Of a DNA stretch of 64,000 bases, positions 1-10,401 are shown one piece after another. Positions within the stretch are counted from its first letter, which is position 1; each line of letters opens with the position of its first letter. The stretch lies in assembly GCA_027922465.2 (NCBI GenBank), contig BQMF02000135.1, positions 62,001-126,000 on the forward strand, written 5' to 3'. A model generated the notes under the pieces. It was not told the DNA's origin. It searched no databases and saw nothing but the letters and a program-made list of their open reading frames with translations. The stretch is from Turritopsis dohrnii. Taxonomy: Eukaryota > Cnidaria > Hydrozoa > Anthoathecata > Oceaniidae. The position numbers were made by a program, and so were the translations under genes.

Positions 1-45
1 AGGCGTAACATTTAGAGTATCAGCGTTGCGAGTTTTTTTTCTTAG

Positions 46-1993
46 ATCAGTCCCAACGGCCACATAACCTTAAACGACAAAGCACTAACGAACGAGATTT
101 CGTTGCCAGACGACAACACCGTCATTTCGCCTCTCTCAGTCAATCTGAATCAAGTCACTGGCGGTAAAATATATTATCGTCAGACGAAAGACGAAGCCAT
201 GTTATCGACGATAAGCAAGAATATCTCGCAAGATTTTCGGGCTGAGCACGCGTTTATTGTCACTTATGAAACTTACAGAACAAATTTGCAGACCAGATTT
301 CAAGTTGTCCTGACAACAAACGGAACTTCGACATACTTCATCTTCAAATATGCTAGGGTCGATATCAAATACGGAATTTCTGGCTTTTCCGAAGCAAAAT
401 GTAATACGGTATATTTGAGACCAGAAGCTGAAGCTTACAGTTTGCCCATCAGATCAAATGTAGAGAGAAAGGGTGTGTTTGTATACCTGGTCAACGTGAA
501 CAAGTGTGAATTGCCAGGTACGTATTAACATTATGCATAAATCAGATGCACTTTCACTTTCATTTTCGAATTTTACATGATAAACCACATGGTACACAGA
601 TGGGCAGGAAGGATTACTAAACTTCATCCAAACCATATTGTAGCAGTGGATTCTTTTATCTGATGATTTAGTGTTCTACCCGTATGGTTGGTCACACGGA
701 GACGCAGAAACAGCCACGCACTACAAGTGGACCATTGGGAAGACATTGCATGTTCCCATGATGCTTTTCTCACAAAAACACAGTGATTTATTCGTACGTC
801 ATTTGCTTTATTGTTTATCGAGAATTTTGAAAGTTCTTTACAAGTGAAAAAACAAGCTGTTGTGCGGAGGTTAGAAAGTATGATATTTCTATCCTTACGT
901 CATTGCAACGTTAGTCTCGTTTTCAAGTAAGTCTAATCAATGACGTTTGTGCCTTGAATAACAATACGTAAGGAATACTGTCTGATGAAGTTTTTTTATT
1001 GTGCTGGCAAAGGTTGCTATAGTAACTATAGCAAAAAAAAAATCGCTTCTACATTGTAGATCCATTCCCGGGGTTACATCAGTATAGGCAAGTTTGCTTA
1101 TTGGGGTATAGCGGATTTGCGTTCAGCCATTACCATCGCAGGCTTTGTGAGCAGCTGGGCGACTCAAACCAATCACAGATTTATCGGTTACATTTTTCAT
1201 CGGGAAACAAAAGAACCGGGTTTACTTCGGAAAATCAGTCAGGAAGTACGGGGTCAGATGAATACCCACTTTATCGGCAACCACGCCGTTATCGTCACAT
1301 ATTATTACTTGCAAAACCAAAACGAGCCGACAGAAAAACTGATGTTTCAAATCACAATCGTCAGTGACGGTCATATGACATACGGCGTCCTGAAATATGT
1401 ACAACTACACAAGTCAATGGGTATAGTCGGAATGTCGGAAAAACCTTGTAACAGAAATAATCTAAGTTTCGAAACTTTCGACAGTTTGAAAAGGAGATGG
1501 GAAGGGACAAACCACCCAGGTCAAATTATCCTGCAGTTAACTGACCCAAAATGCCGAGGTATCTCGCAAATACTATTATTCGCAATCAACTACAGGTGAT
1601 GTTCATAATAAACTACGGAATATTTGTTATTGTAGATTCACTCGCACCGACAACAACAACGTCGCCAACGACGTCGACAATGACGACAACAGTAAACAGT
1701 AAGTATCTTAGCAACGGATACCTTCAACATCCGATTGACGTTTTGACGTACGACTTTATCTCACTACACCAATTACGATGCTTTATTTTCAATTTATTTT
1801 ATAGAAATGTCCAAACACGTGAACGAAGTTTGTTCTTTCTTTTCCAGCAACTACAAGAACAACAACCACGGAATCTACAACGACGCCGTTAAAGAAACAG
1901 ACGACAAAAACCGGTGCTGGTGTCGGAGTCGGGATAAGTGGATATACAGTTTTGTTAAGTTCAATGGCAGTGATAATTTTCACGATAGTATAA
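46..1993 (+). CDS. Tandem NIDO-like domain surface protein, 3' part of gene
   Basis: Five exons join in frame: 46-517, 672-793, 1060-1558, 1636-1698, 1848-1993 (433 residues seen). The gene continues upstream, since base 46 follows a polypyrimidine-AG acceptor. Two successive units resemble the extracellular NIDO fold of nidogen and tectorin-type proteins. Each opens with an ISPNGHIT-like strand and carries an FIVTYETY or AVIVTYYY core, an FQVVLTTNG or FQITIVSDG strand, and a late GFSEAKC or GMSEKPC. Exon 672-793 (FYPYGWSHGD) starts the second unit. A Thr-rich stalk (exons 4-5) leads to a hydrophobic C-terminus with no basic tail after it, typical of a GPI-anchor signal. AATAAA lies just after the stop, near 2007. 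Role inferred: cell-surface or matrix adhesion. A single-pass membrane protein is the alternative. Confidence 0.72.
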
Positions 1994-2531
1994 ACAAAAA
2001 AGTCGAAATAAAACCAACACGTACGTCACAACAAATAATATTGATAATGGACATGAACATGAGTGTAGATACTATACTTCAACATGAACTGTTGTACAAC
2101 TAAAACACGCTGAAATTTTCTTTCGACATTTTTTGATAAGTTCTCCCCTCGATATTTGTTTTCATCAAATAAGATTTTCGTATGATCTCAATTTCTTGTG
2201 TTGAGAGCATTGTTGTTTTGACCTGGGAAATCGAGGACGTAGTTACATGCTTCGCTGTTTCAAACAAAAAAAATAAACCGAAAAGTTCTAGAATTTTAAA
2301 TCTTTTATTACGGTTAAGAACCTTGTGCACATCTTTACACTTTTGTAAGGGAAAAAAAGACACATAAAAATTGACATTTCTTGGTCTTTCAAGAGCGCCC
2401 TTTACCTCTAGACTTAAAAAATAAAAAATTCGAAGAATTGCTAAAGAGAGATCTGAAAGAATAGAAGTCGAAGATTAAGATGTGAAACTGTAAATTCACT
2501 CACACAAAATATTTGAATTTTTGCACGAAAA

Positions 2532-2609
2532 AAGAAAAGTTTTATACCACCATATTACCGCCCACGAAAGAAGAAAAGTTTTATACCACCATATTACCGC
2601 CCACGAAAG
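2532..2609. repeat. 39-bp tandem duplication
   Basis: Two near-identical head-to-tail copies of a 39-bp unit that includes TTTTATACCACCATATTACC. Confidence 0.9.
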
Positions 2610-2684
2610 AAGAGGAGGAATAGAGGGACATTAGTTCTGAACACAGACTGGTATTGAATACGTCACAATTTTATCGATACAAAC

Positions 2685-2783
2685 TTCTAAGTTGTTATCA
2701 AGTAGACTAGACTCTAAGTTGTTACCAAGCTGACTGGACTCTAAGTTGTTACCAAGCTGACTGGACTCTAAGTTGTTATCCTA
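2685..2783. repeat. 27-bp tandem repeat, about four units
   Basis: Units built around CTCTAAGTTGTTACCAAGCT recur about every 27 bp. The first and last units are diverged or partial. Nothing suggests coding. Confidence 0.88.
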
Positions 2784-2838
2784 GAGTACACATCCTTGTG
2801 AATAAAGTCCGGTCTGCTTGAGGTGTCTCTTTACATTT

Positions 2839-5800
2839 CTAATCAAGTTTAGAAATACAAATCTTACAAACAAAACACCTTCTTAAGCAAAATAAAATAC
2901 CACACAAACAGATCAAGAAGACAGGCAAGAACAATAACATCAACTCCAAGACAACAAAAACCACTCCTGTTGTATATAATTCACTGTTTTTCAAAGTATC
3001 AAATTCGTCAGTGTAGGCCCAGAATATATTGATGGCAGTCAAACTACACAGTGTGGTCAACGAGACTGTTTCCAAGGTGTTTAGCACTCGATCACCAAAC
3101 GGTTTCATGATAAGATGAGTCAGCAGAAAAACGGTCATCAGTAAAAACAGGATATACATACGAATCACCGGTTGGATCGTCACTTCGTACACAATGGTCA
3201 GTACCAACCTGCGCAATAGAAGCTGGCTTTCTCCAAGTAGATAATATTTCGTCACTTCTCCCTCCCTCTCTCCTCCTTCTTCGATTTTGTCCGCATTATT
3301 ATTGTGCTCATTTGCATCATTTCGGATTTGGTTGTTTAACGGTTTCCACTTTCCGTTATCCCGATCGGGTGTCACACTACGATATGGCTCGTAAATATGG
3401 CGTAAAAAAAATATGGCGCTTTCCTTCTGTTTCTTTGTAAGTCTATATTTTCCACGACAAGCAAAAATGTAGAATACTAACGAGAAGGGCGGGAAAAACA
3501 AAGTCATCAAGAATCTGTTGGTTGGCATCTTCATCTCTTGTAAAAAGTGGGCGCTAAGACACAATACCAAAGGAAGCGGAGCAATCCAAACTGCTATGAA
3601 AGTTATAATGGTGATCTGCCACTTGGTATAACAGTCAACGTCGCCTTGTACGTACAAGCGCTTCGCATCCTTGATAGTGATGCAGTGTACCATTCGAAAA
3701 GAAAATATGGCGAAGTTCGAAAACCCGAGCAACATGAGTTGTAAGAGGGCGCTTTTTATTCGCACACCAAATGACTTGCCGAAACCGACTACATAAGTCG
3801 GTTCATCTTCTATGCATTGAAGTTTCCTTAGCAACAGGTGCGTGCAATAAAGGAATAGCAAGATGATGAATACCAGCGCCACGATACTTACTCGAATTGC
3901 TTCTTTCTCTACAATCGACGAACCAGCAGAAGGGCACAGCGTATTCGAGTTATAAGGCACTTGAAAATTGAAGACAGCCGATACGATGGCGTGGAGGAAA
4001 ATTGGCAAACGATATTGGTATTTAGCGGATGTTTCTACACGCAGCAATTCTTCAGCTTGATAGAAGAAAAAGAGGATCTTGATGGTGCCAGAGAATAAAT
4101 GTCTTTCTTTCATCTTTCCTTCTTGAGTATTCGATACTCCATCCTTTATTAGACCTACTCGAGAACAGAAAAGTCTAAGTAAGTCTTTAACGTAAAGCAT
4201 GGCTAACAGGAACAAAATGAAGACCAGACCATACAGGCCCCAGAACAACACCACCTGACATTGGTGGTTTTCGACGCACTGGTTACCAACAAATGGTTGG
4301 GAGTAGCCTTCAATGCAGCGACCACACAACGTTCCTTCGCGGTAAGAGTTGCAAGTATTCAACGATTCGCATCTCTTCCCATACGATGAACAGCAGTAAT
4401 ATTGTGGACATCGTATAAACTCCAGCGTCTGACGTTTCGATGAGTAACCCCAATAATTGTCTCTGGTTTTTATATGACCGTCGCAAATTCCCGACGTCGG
4501 ACAGGAGGCACATTTGACGTGGTATTTCAACAAAGAATCGGGACGATCCGTATACCTGTAAAACATACTTCCCTGTGTCAAGTTGTATCGATCTTTCGGG
4601 CATGGCAAACAATACACTAACGTCTGTTTCGTTTTTTCTCTCTCATTCGCAACTCTATTTTCGATCTTAATATCGCTGTTGAAAGGACAATAAAATGTGA
4701 AATTCTGTCCATATTCTGTCTGAGAAAGTCCAGCGTAGATGAGGTACGGATTTGTGGAATGGTGACTCAAAGAGGCGTTAATAACCACATTATCCAATGA
4801 AATGAAGTATGTGCAATACAAAATGCTTCCCAATAAGGACGCTCTATTGTACGGTCCGATTATTTTGGTATTTTTAATCTGTAACTCAACATCGCTATTG
4901 CTTGCAATGGTACCGCCATTATTCAAGGCGCTATTATTGACAAAGGTGCTGCCGTCAATAAACAACCCGCAGTCCACACTAAGAATAGCTCCGCCCATAT
5001 GATCAAGTCCTTGTGTATTATTTTCAAACAGGCAACCCATAATATAGCCTCGATCACAAGACCTAATGGAAAGGGCACCGCATAAAGAGTTGGTGAAACT
5101 GCAATTTGACAACCAGAATGTGATTCTTTCTCGCTCCTCTTGATGCCATTCGATTTCCAACAAGGGCTTTCCTGGTGAGCAGCCACCTTCAAACCTGCAA
5201 CCTATGGAATTGACAACAACTTGGGAAGTATGGATCCTAGTGTTGATAAAATGTGAACCGTTCAGAACAATGACGGCGCGCGTCGATGACGTCATCTCGA
5301 TAGTCAGATCGGTTGGATTGGCTAATGTCGAGGGATGGGCACAACGTCTGGCAGTCAATCGAGATTTGTGAAGCGTTATGTTCAATTCTCGAGTTTGGTC
5401 GTCCTTCGGTGAGTGGATGCTCCACCCAAGCGTTTCATTAAGCGTACAATCAACCATGAGAACACGAAGTTCTTGGAAATCTGAAACTTTCAACAGGTAG
5501 TCGAGACTTGACTCTTTCCATCCAGTGAAATTACTTGAAATGATTGTTAAGGAGATTTGAAGAGGACTCGATGATGACAGTAAAGTTCCAGGATGATCAA
5601 ACAAACAGTTTTCGATAACCACATCTCCGTCAATATAGAATACGACCAAAGATAACGTGTCGAAATGCAAGTCCGACAACATCAAAGTGTAACGTTCGGA
5701 AGAAAACATGAACAAAGAAAAAGATGGGAAACGAATGAATGTTTTTATGAGAGGTCTGGGAAAGTGTTTATATCGCGGTTTGAGCATGATATCGGCATTC

Positions 5801-6018
5801 ATTTCAATAGTTTGATTGATAGAGTAGATGTCCTGATATCTGTTATCCAACAATATGGTAGCATTTTGAACTACTCTGTTTTGAATGGCGAACTCTATAC
5901 TTCTGCATGGTTTCACCGTTACTCCACAGTTTGGTCCATCTTCACCATCTTTGTTTGAAACAATTACGGTTTGTTGCCAAGCAACTAAAAATAACCGAAT
6001 TATATCATCGAAAAACAA
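2839..6018 (-). CDS. Beta-helix ectodomain, polytopic membrane protein (1,059 aa)
   Basis: One uninterrupted frame of 1,059 codons in an intron-rich neighbourhood. After a hydrophobic N-terminus that may be a signal peptide (about residues 5-20), residues 25-460 look like a right-handed parallel beta-helix: short strand repeats with periodic N and G, a conserved-looking GGAILSVDCG run, and many N-glycosylation sequons. Residues about 468-588 form a Cys-rich neck (CLPCP, CASCPTSGICDG, GTLCGRCIEGYSQP) like that of other lineage-expanded invertebrate receptors. The rest has about eight or nine hydrophobic segments, the first near 590-612 and the last near 1020-1045, with a charged loop around residues 880-930. 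The tail is Cys- and basic-rich. Family function is unknown to me; the layout suggests a surface receptor or channel-like protein. The start could lie in an unseen upstream exon. Confidence 0.75.
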   Translation of the reverse strand: MFFDDIIRLFLVAWQQTVIVSNKDGEDGPNCGVTVKPCRSIEFAIQNRVVQNATILLDNRYQDIYSINQTIEMNADIMLKPRYKHFPRPLIKTFIRFPSFSLFMFSSERYTLMLSDLHFDTLSLVVFYIDGDVVIENCLFDHPGTLLSSSSPLQISLTIISSNFTGWKESSLDYLLKVSDFQELRVLMVDCTLNETLGWSIHSPKDDQTRELNITLHKSRLTARRCAHPSTLANPTDLTIEMTSSTRAVIVLNGSHFINTRIHTSQVVVNSIGCRFEGGCSPGKPLLEIEWHQEERERITFWLSNCSFTNSLCGALSIRSCDRGYIMGCLFENNTQGLDHMGGAILSVDCGLFIDGSTFVNNSALNNGGTIASNSDVELQIKNTKIIGPYNRASLLGSILYCTYFISLDNVVINASLSHHSTNPYLIYAGLSQTEYGQNFTFYCPFNSDIKIENRVANEREKTKQTLVYCLPCPKDRYNLTQGSMFYRYTDRPDSLLKYHVKCASCPTSGICDGHIKTRDNYWGYSSKRQTLEFIRCPQYYCCSSYGKRCESLNTCNSYREGTLCGRCIEGYSQPFVGNQCVENHQCQVVLFWGLYGLVFILFLLAMLYVKDLLRLFCSRVGLIKDGVSNTQEGKMKERHLFSGTIKILFFFYQAEELLRVETSAKYQYRLPIFLHAIVSAVFNFQVPYNSNTLCPSAGSSIVEKEAIRVSIVALVFIILLFLYCTHLLLRKLQCIEDEPTYVVGFGKSFGVRIKSALLQLMLLGFSNFAIFSFRMVHCITIKDAKRLYVQGDVDCYTKWQITIITFIAVWIAPLPLVLCLSAHFLQEMKMPTNRFLMTLFFPPFSLVFYIFACRGKYRLTKKQKESAIFFLRHIYEPYRSVTPDRDNGKWKPLNNQIRNDANEHNNNADKIEEGGEREGEVTKYYLLGESQLLLRRLVLTIVYEVTIQPVIRMYILFLLMTVFLLTHLIMKPFGDRVLNTLETVSLTTLCSLTAINIFWAYTDEFDTLKNSELYTTGVVFVVLELMLLFLPVFLICLCGILFCLRRCFVCKICISKLD

Positions 6019-8424
6019 TGAAACGATTGATCTCCAAGAAGAACGAAGAATTGCACAGAGTCACAGTCAAAATACGATAACGGTTTCTTTACTATTTTTA
6101 CAAAGGAAATGAATACAACAATTTGATAAAAATTTTATTACAAACCTTGTATAACTGGAACCAAAACTGCTATCAATTTTACTATCACCATCATCATCAT
6201 CGTTAAAAAATTTCAATCCAACATACAACAGACATAACTTGAACTTGAACGTTCACGGTTTAAATAATCTCTCTCATTGCAGTAAGAAATTCATGGAATT
6301 TTTAAGTAATTCCACGTAGAAAACAGTTAAGCCTGGTTTTCACTAGCAATATATTTTTGGCTTCGTGCAAATAAATTTACCTTCCATCCTAATACCTCAG
6401 CTAGCTGCCTGCAGCCATCATCGCAATCATCAAGCACAGCGACATCTCTGAAGGAAAATCAAGCAGTCCTAAACAGCCACAAGGCAGTGACAAACATGCG
6501 AAATGTACAATAGAGATATAATGAACTTGAAGCAAACAGAACTAGGCCCTTCTTGTGTCGTGTTTTTTTTTTAATTTTAAACCAAAGAGTAGCAAAGGTT
6601 AAGTAAAATAATCTATATTCATTTTCAAAGATTTTCAATGAAAAACCTTATATTTGCCACAATCATACGTTATGATGCAGTTCACAACCGGGACAGAACT
6701 TAGTGAAATAACTGAGTTGAATCCTTCAATATCAGTCAAAATGACTGCAAGTCAACGTTCTGTTATGAACCAAGGGGGTAATTGTGAATCAAATAAACTT
6801 AAGTAAATCCTAATCTCGAAGACAGCTGAAACAATTAGTTAGCGATCCACCAAAGAGGAAAAAGAGTTTAAATAAGCGATGTTTATACTTCCTTGGTAAA
6901 TATTCTCAACTGTGAGGTAAGAATTAAGATGCTGCAAAATTAAAAACTGAGATAAACAGCTTTCTGATTTTATAAGTAAGAAGAAACTGACAATTTAAAA
7001 GCATGGAAAAACGTAGTAGTGGCTACGCTAAGCATGCATATAAAAGACCACAAGTGCACCAACTTATCATAAAACCCTCAATACAAACTTGCGATATTTA
7101 TAAACAAATAATGCACAAAAATATGTATTGAGATGCATTTCTTCTCATGTATATATATATATATATATATACGAGATGGCTTGTAACCTGATGTACAACT
7201 ATTCAAGACAATTTCCCTCTAATATATTTACTTGCAGCAAAAAACTTGATTCTTAAATGTCGAATCTCACTTCGAAATCCAATACTGTAGTTATATATCG
7301 ATTCGATGTTTCACGTTTTATGAGAACAATACAGTTTTATGATAATACAGTTTTATGATAATACAGTTAGTACAGTTTTTGCAGCTAAAAATAATACGAG
7401 AATTTTACGAGAGCTTTAATAGAGACGGAAAAGGAATACCCTATTCCCCCGCATATAAGCCTAGAACCATTCTTAAAAAAGTGCGACATTAGCCGGGTTA
7501 GCTGGTACACAGTTTTCAAAATATCGATCATCCCAAAAGCTATTGAAAATGCTTTTAAAAATTAATTCGACCCCCAAAGTTTTCGAAAAAATCAAATTGC
7601 ACCACAAGAAATAAGTTTTTGTTGGCTAAAAATGGCAAGGTTGCATTTCACTATGATTTCATTGTAACATACGTTATACATCGAAAATTCGGTATTATAG
7701 CAAATTAATCACATCATAAATGTCCCATTAACTGTTTTTTTAACGAGCTGAAATAAGATAATGTCATCAAAGTAGTTGTTATGGATTTTAGAAGGACAAA
7801 CTATCTAAATAACAGCATGAATAAAAAAGTTTTTATTAATAAAAATCTAAATCTTGCTTCGAGAGCAATCCAAACTTCATGATCGACGGTTTGGCTTCAT
7901 TTTGAGTTTTTCAAATATTTCAAAGCACATGTTTCACAATCAAAACACCCTTCTTCCCCTTGAGTAGAAAACAACTTGACAAAACTACCTTTTTCATTTG
8001 ACTGTCAACTGTAACGTATGTTGCCTTAGCGCTCAAGGAAAGCTTTGGTATAAAATATAGAAGTTCTTATTGTGAATTGGTGAAACGAGCATTATTGTAG
8101 GGTGGAATAATGGTATAAGACGAGTTCATTTGGCGATATTTGTGTATTCTCAATTTTACGAGATCTCTTCGTTCTTTTAATTCCTTTTTTAAAAGGTCTT
8201 TCACTTTGAAGTAATTTTGTTTCTGCTAAAAGCCCGACCTTCACTCATCAAAGTTTATACGCTTGGACGAACGAAGCCAGCGTATGCACCTGCGTGAATG
8301 GATATTGAAAGGTCTGCACACATTATTCATTAGATATAAAAAATATGGTTGCCAAACTGAATAGAACAAAAATAACAACATATTGGAATTTTTAGTCGCT
8401 TTTGATTGGTTCAAAATGTTCTGA
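6019..8424. other. Gene-free AT-rich intergenic stretch
   Basis: No exon with splice context or family similarity was found on either strand. It holds a (TA)n tract near 7150-7170, a short 16-bp tandem repeat (ACAGTTTTATGATAAT) near 7330-7372, and the first three members of the ATAACGTATG-type motif cluster described separately. Confidence 0.6.
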
Positions 8425-9221
8425 TTACATCATTATTTTTCTGCGAACGTACGCTATCCCTTGGTAGTAGACCCCTGGTAGCGATTGTTTGTACGCATGC
8501 GGATTGAATTGTCGTCCGTCCGCACGTATAAAATATGTTGAGTGGAGGTTGGCTATAATGCGCTCTTTTTCCAGGTATTTCCAACCATCCCATGCATTTT
8601 CCCTCTCTCTGTCCTCTTTTTGCATCGGAACTCTTGTTTTCCCATTCTAAACAAAGTTAAACAATCAGACCATGTCAAATATTTCATCGAAAGTGCTTTG
8701 TAATATTTGTTACGATTTTATCGTTTTTTATTTTTATCGTTATTCAAGTCCTTAAAAAATAAACGGTTCTTTCTTGAAAAGTTACTTTAAGTAATGTGTT
8801 TGATTAACAATGCTTAGTGACCATGAACGACTCTACGATTTAATTCACATAACAAACACTGGCCAAGTGCCTTCAATTAGAATATAACGTATGTTACTAT
8901 AATCATGATTACTTACTTTTTATTTTCTTTTATCCACGTCACTTCTCCAAACACTTCGCACAAACTGATCATACACAAACAATCAACAATGAGAAGTTAA
9001 AAAATCAAATCAAAACGTTCGAATTTGCAATAGAAAGCGTGCGAGTCAAAACGTTCGAAAACTACATAACGTATGTTACAGTAACGGAAGTTACATCCTG
9101 TCTTTGGAGGACCTAGGGATCTTATTTTTTTTGTAAGAGCACCTATTCCAAAGCTGAAAAACTAGTTCAGTTTGTTTTTTCAATAAACCCACTGTATCGA
9201 CCATAATAGCATAACGTATGT
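6664..9221. repeat. Dispersed cluster of a 10-mer, ATAACGTATG, six copies
   Basis: The motif or its complement occurs at 6664-6673 and 7667-7676 (complement), then at 8012 (TAACGTATGTT), 8884-8896, 9066-9079 and 9211-9221 on the plus strand. Several copies extend to ATAACGTATGTTAC. A looser version (TAACGTGTGTTAC) is near 9394. The surrounding sequence is not shared between copies, so this is not a tandem array or an obvious transposon family. Confidence 0.7.
8425..8646 (-). CDS. Orphan terminal exon candidate, 73 codons
   Basis: On the minus strand TTGTTTAG precedes an open frame that runs 73 codons to TAA. The translation is rich in Trp, Tyr and charged residues and includes WDGWKYLEKERIIANLHSTY and SLPGVYYQGIAYVRRKI. 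That is more protein-like than the overlapping second frame (8411 to about 8593). I do not recognise the family. The exon starts in phase 0, so it could be spliced to a phase-0 donor upstream on this strand. The last visible SIRT2 exon has one such donor (10402), but the residues do not look like a sirtuin C-terminus, so it may be a separate small gene. Confidence 0.4.
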   Translation of the reverse strand, partial: NGKTRVPMQKEDRERENAWDGWKYLEKERIIANLHSTYFIRADGRQFNPHAYKQSLPGVYYQGIAYVRRKIMM

Positions 9222-10401
9222 CTTTTTGGAATTAATTAAGCTTTTCCAAATTCCAACCCTAATATTTTGGCTTGTGATGCGGCCCACATACTAAAAGTTT
9301 GTGGATACTTCATGCACTTATAAATCAGGAATTTGAACCATACACCTTTCTTTCTTTCAATCTCGTTGGAAGATTTTTTCTAGTATAATGAGATTAACGT
9401 GTGTTACGAATAAATGTGTGACAAAAAGTACAACGCCATATAACATAAAAAAACCCACCCTGTATTTGCTGATGATTTCGGGCAAATTCGTATCTTAAAT
9501 GTATACATACTTTATACACTTAATTTTTTAGTCAGAGCCATTTTGAATAAACCATCGAAAAAACGCGATTTTTTCAACGGTCATAATTATTGTTAAAGTT
9601 ACTTAGAACTGTTTACTAGTGAAGTGTCTACCAATAATTTAATGTGTTTTTTGTGAAGAAATGTAATCCATCACCAGGCACGCATGTTTAGCTATACTAA
9701 AGCAAGTACTTGTGAAGGATGAAATAGTTTTCGGAAGTGACAAAGGTGTTAAGGTAGTGATTCCTTTCAGGCGTTGGAGATATGCCACGTTTTAGTTTCA
9801 TAGACGTTTGGAATAAAGTCATAAAATTTTATAAAATCTTTAAAAAATTTCTGCAAAGGCTGAAGTACCTCTGGCTACTTCAAAATATATAGCTAGTTTG
9901 TCATCATTAGAGCAGAAAGCAAAAAGTAAACAAAATAAATTTCTTGGAAGAAAAACTGCTGAGAAGATAACAACACTCTGAGAAGATAACAACATTCTGA
10001 GAAGATAACATTCGAAATTTTCTTCTTCAATTAATTGGTAAAACAGAGAATACACGTGAATCCCCCTTTGAATTATGTTATTTTGGGCAAAGATTTTAAT
10101 AACAAAATGTATCACCAGAAACTTTATCATGAGAATGTTTAAGTAAAATGTAAGATACTGGTATTCTTTCTCTTTTTATTTCGACCTTATCTTCCAAAGG
10201 TCTTCAACGGAATAAAATGAATATCCCTTGTTACTTTTATTACATTTCTTTCGCTTTTGAGAGAACACAACTCGCACATAGAAAAATTACCTTTATTTGG
10301 CATACATATGGATAAAAAGTGGGCGAATATTTAAGTAGATAATTTGTTCTGTGTAATCTGTTTACCAAAAAAAAAACCAACAAAAAAAAAACAACGTTTA
10401 C
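8647..10401. other. No clear gene
   Basis: This stretch should contain the last SIRT2 exon if the family pattern holds, but I could not find a GDCD-x-G or LGW-type segment on the minus strand. It contains three ATAACGTATG motif copies and a 21-bp tandem repeat (GAGAAGATAACAACA type, 2.5 units) near 9958-10012. A 96-codon open frame at 9840-10130 has no recognisable content. Confidence 0.5.

Larger units (their letters stand above)
1994..2838. other. Gene-free spacer between convergent genes
   Basis: This is the 3' flank of the NIDO-like gene, with AATAAA near 2007, meeting the 3' flank of the beta-helix gene on the other strand. Short open frames here show no coding character. Two tandem repeats, listed separately, are the only structure I see. 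Confidence 0.6.

Noticed and set aside
1101..1367. 88-codon open frame overlapping the second NIDO-like unit
   Set aside because: It is a shadow of exon 1060-1558. Only the other frame gives NIDO-like sequence and keeps phase through the flanking exons.
9840..10130. Minus-strand 96-codon frame as the SIRT2 C-terminal exon
   Set aside because: A possible acceptor lies inside it, but the residues (FEVARGTSAFAEIF at the end) do not match the sirtuin C-terminus.
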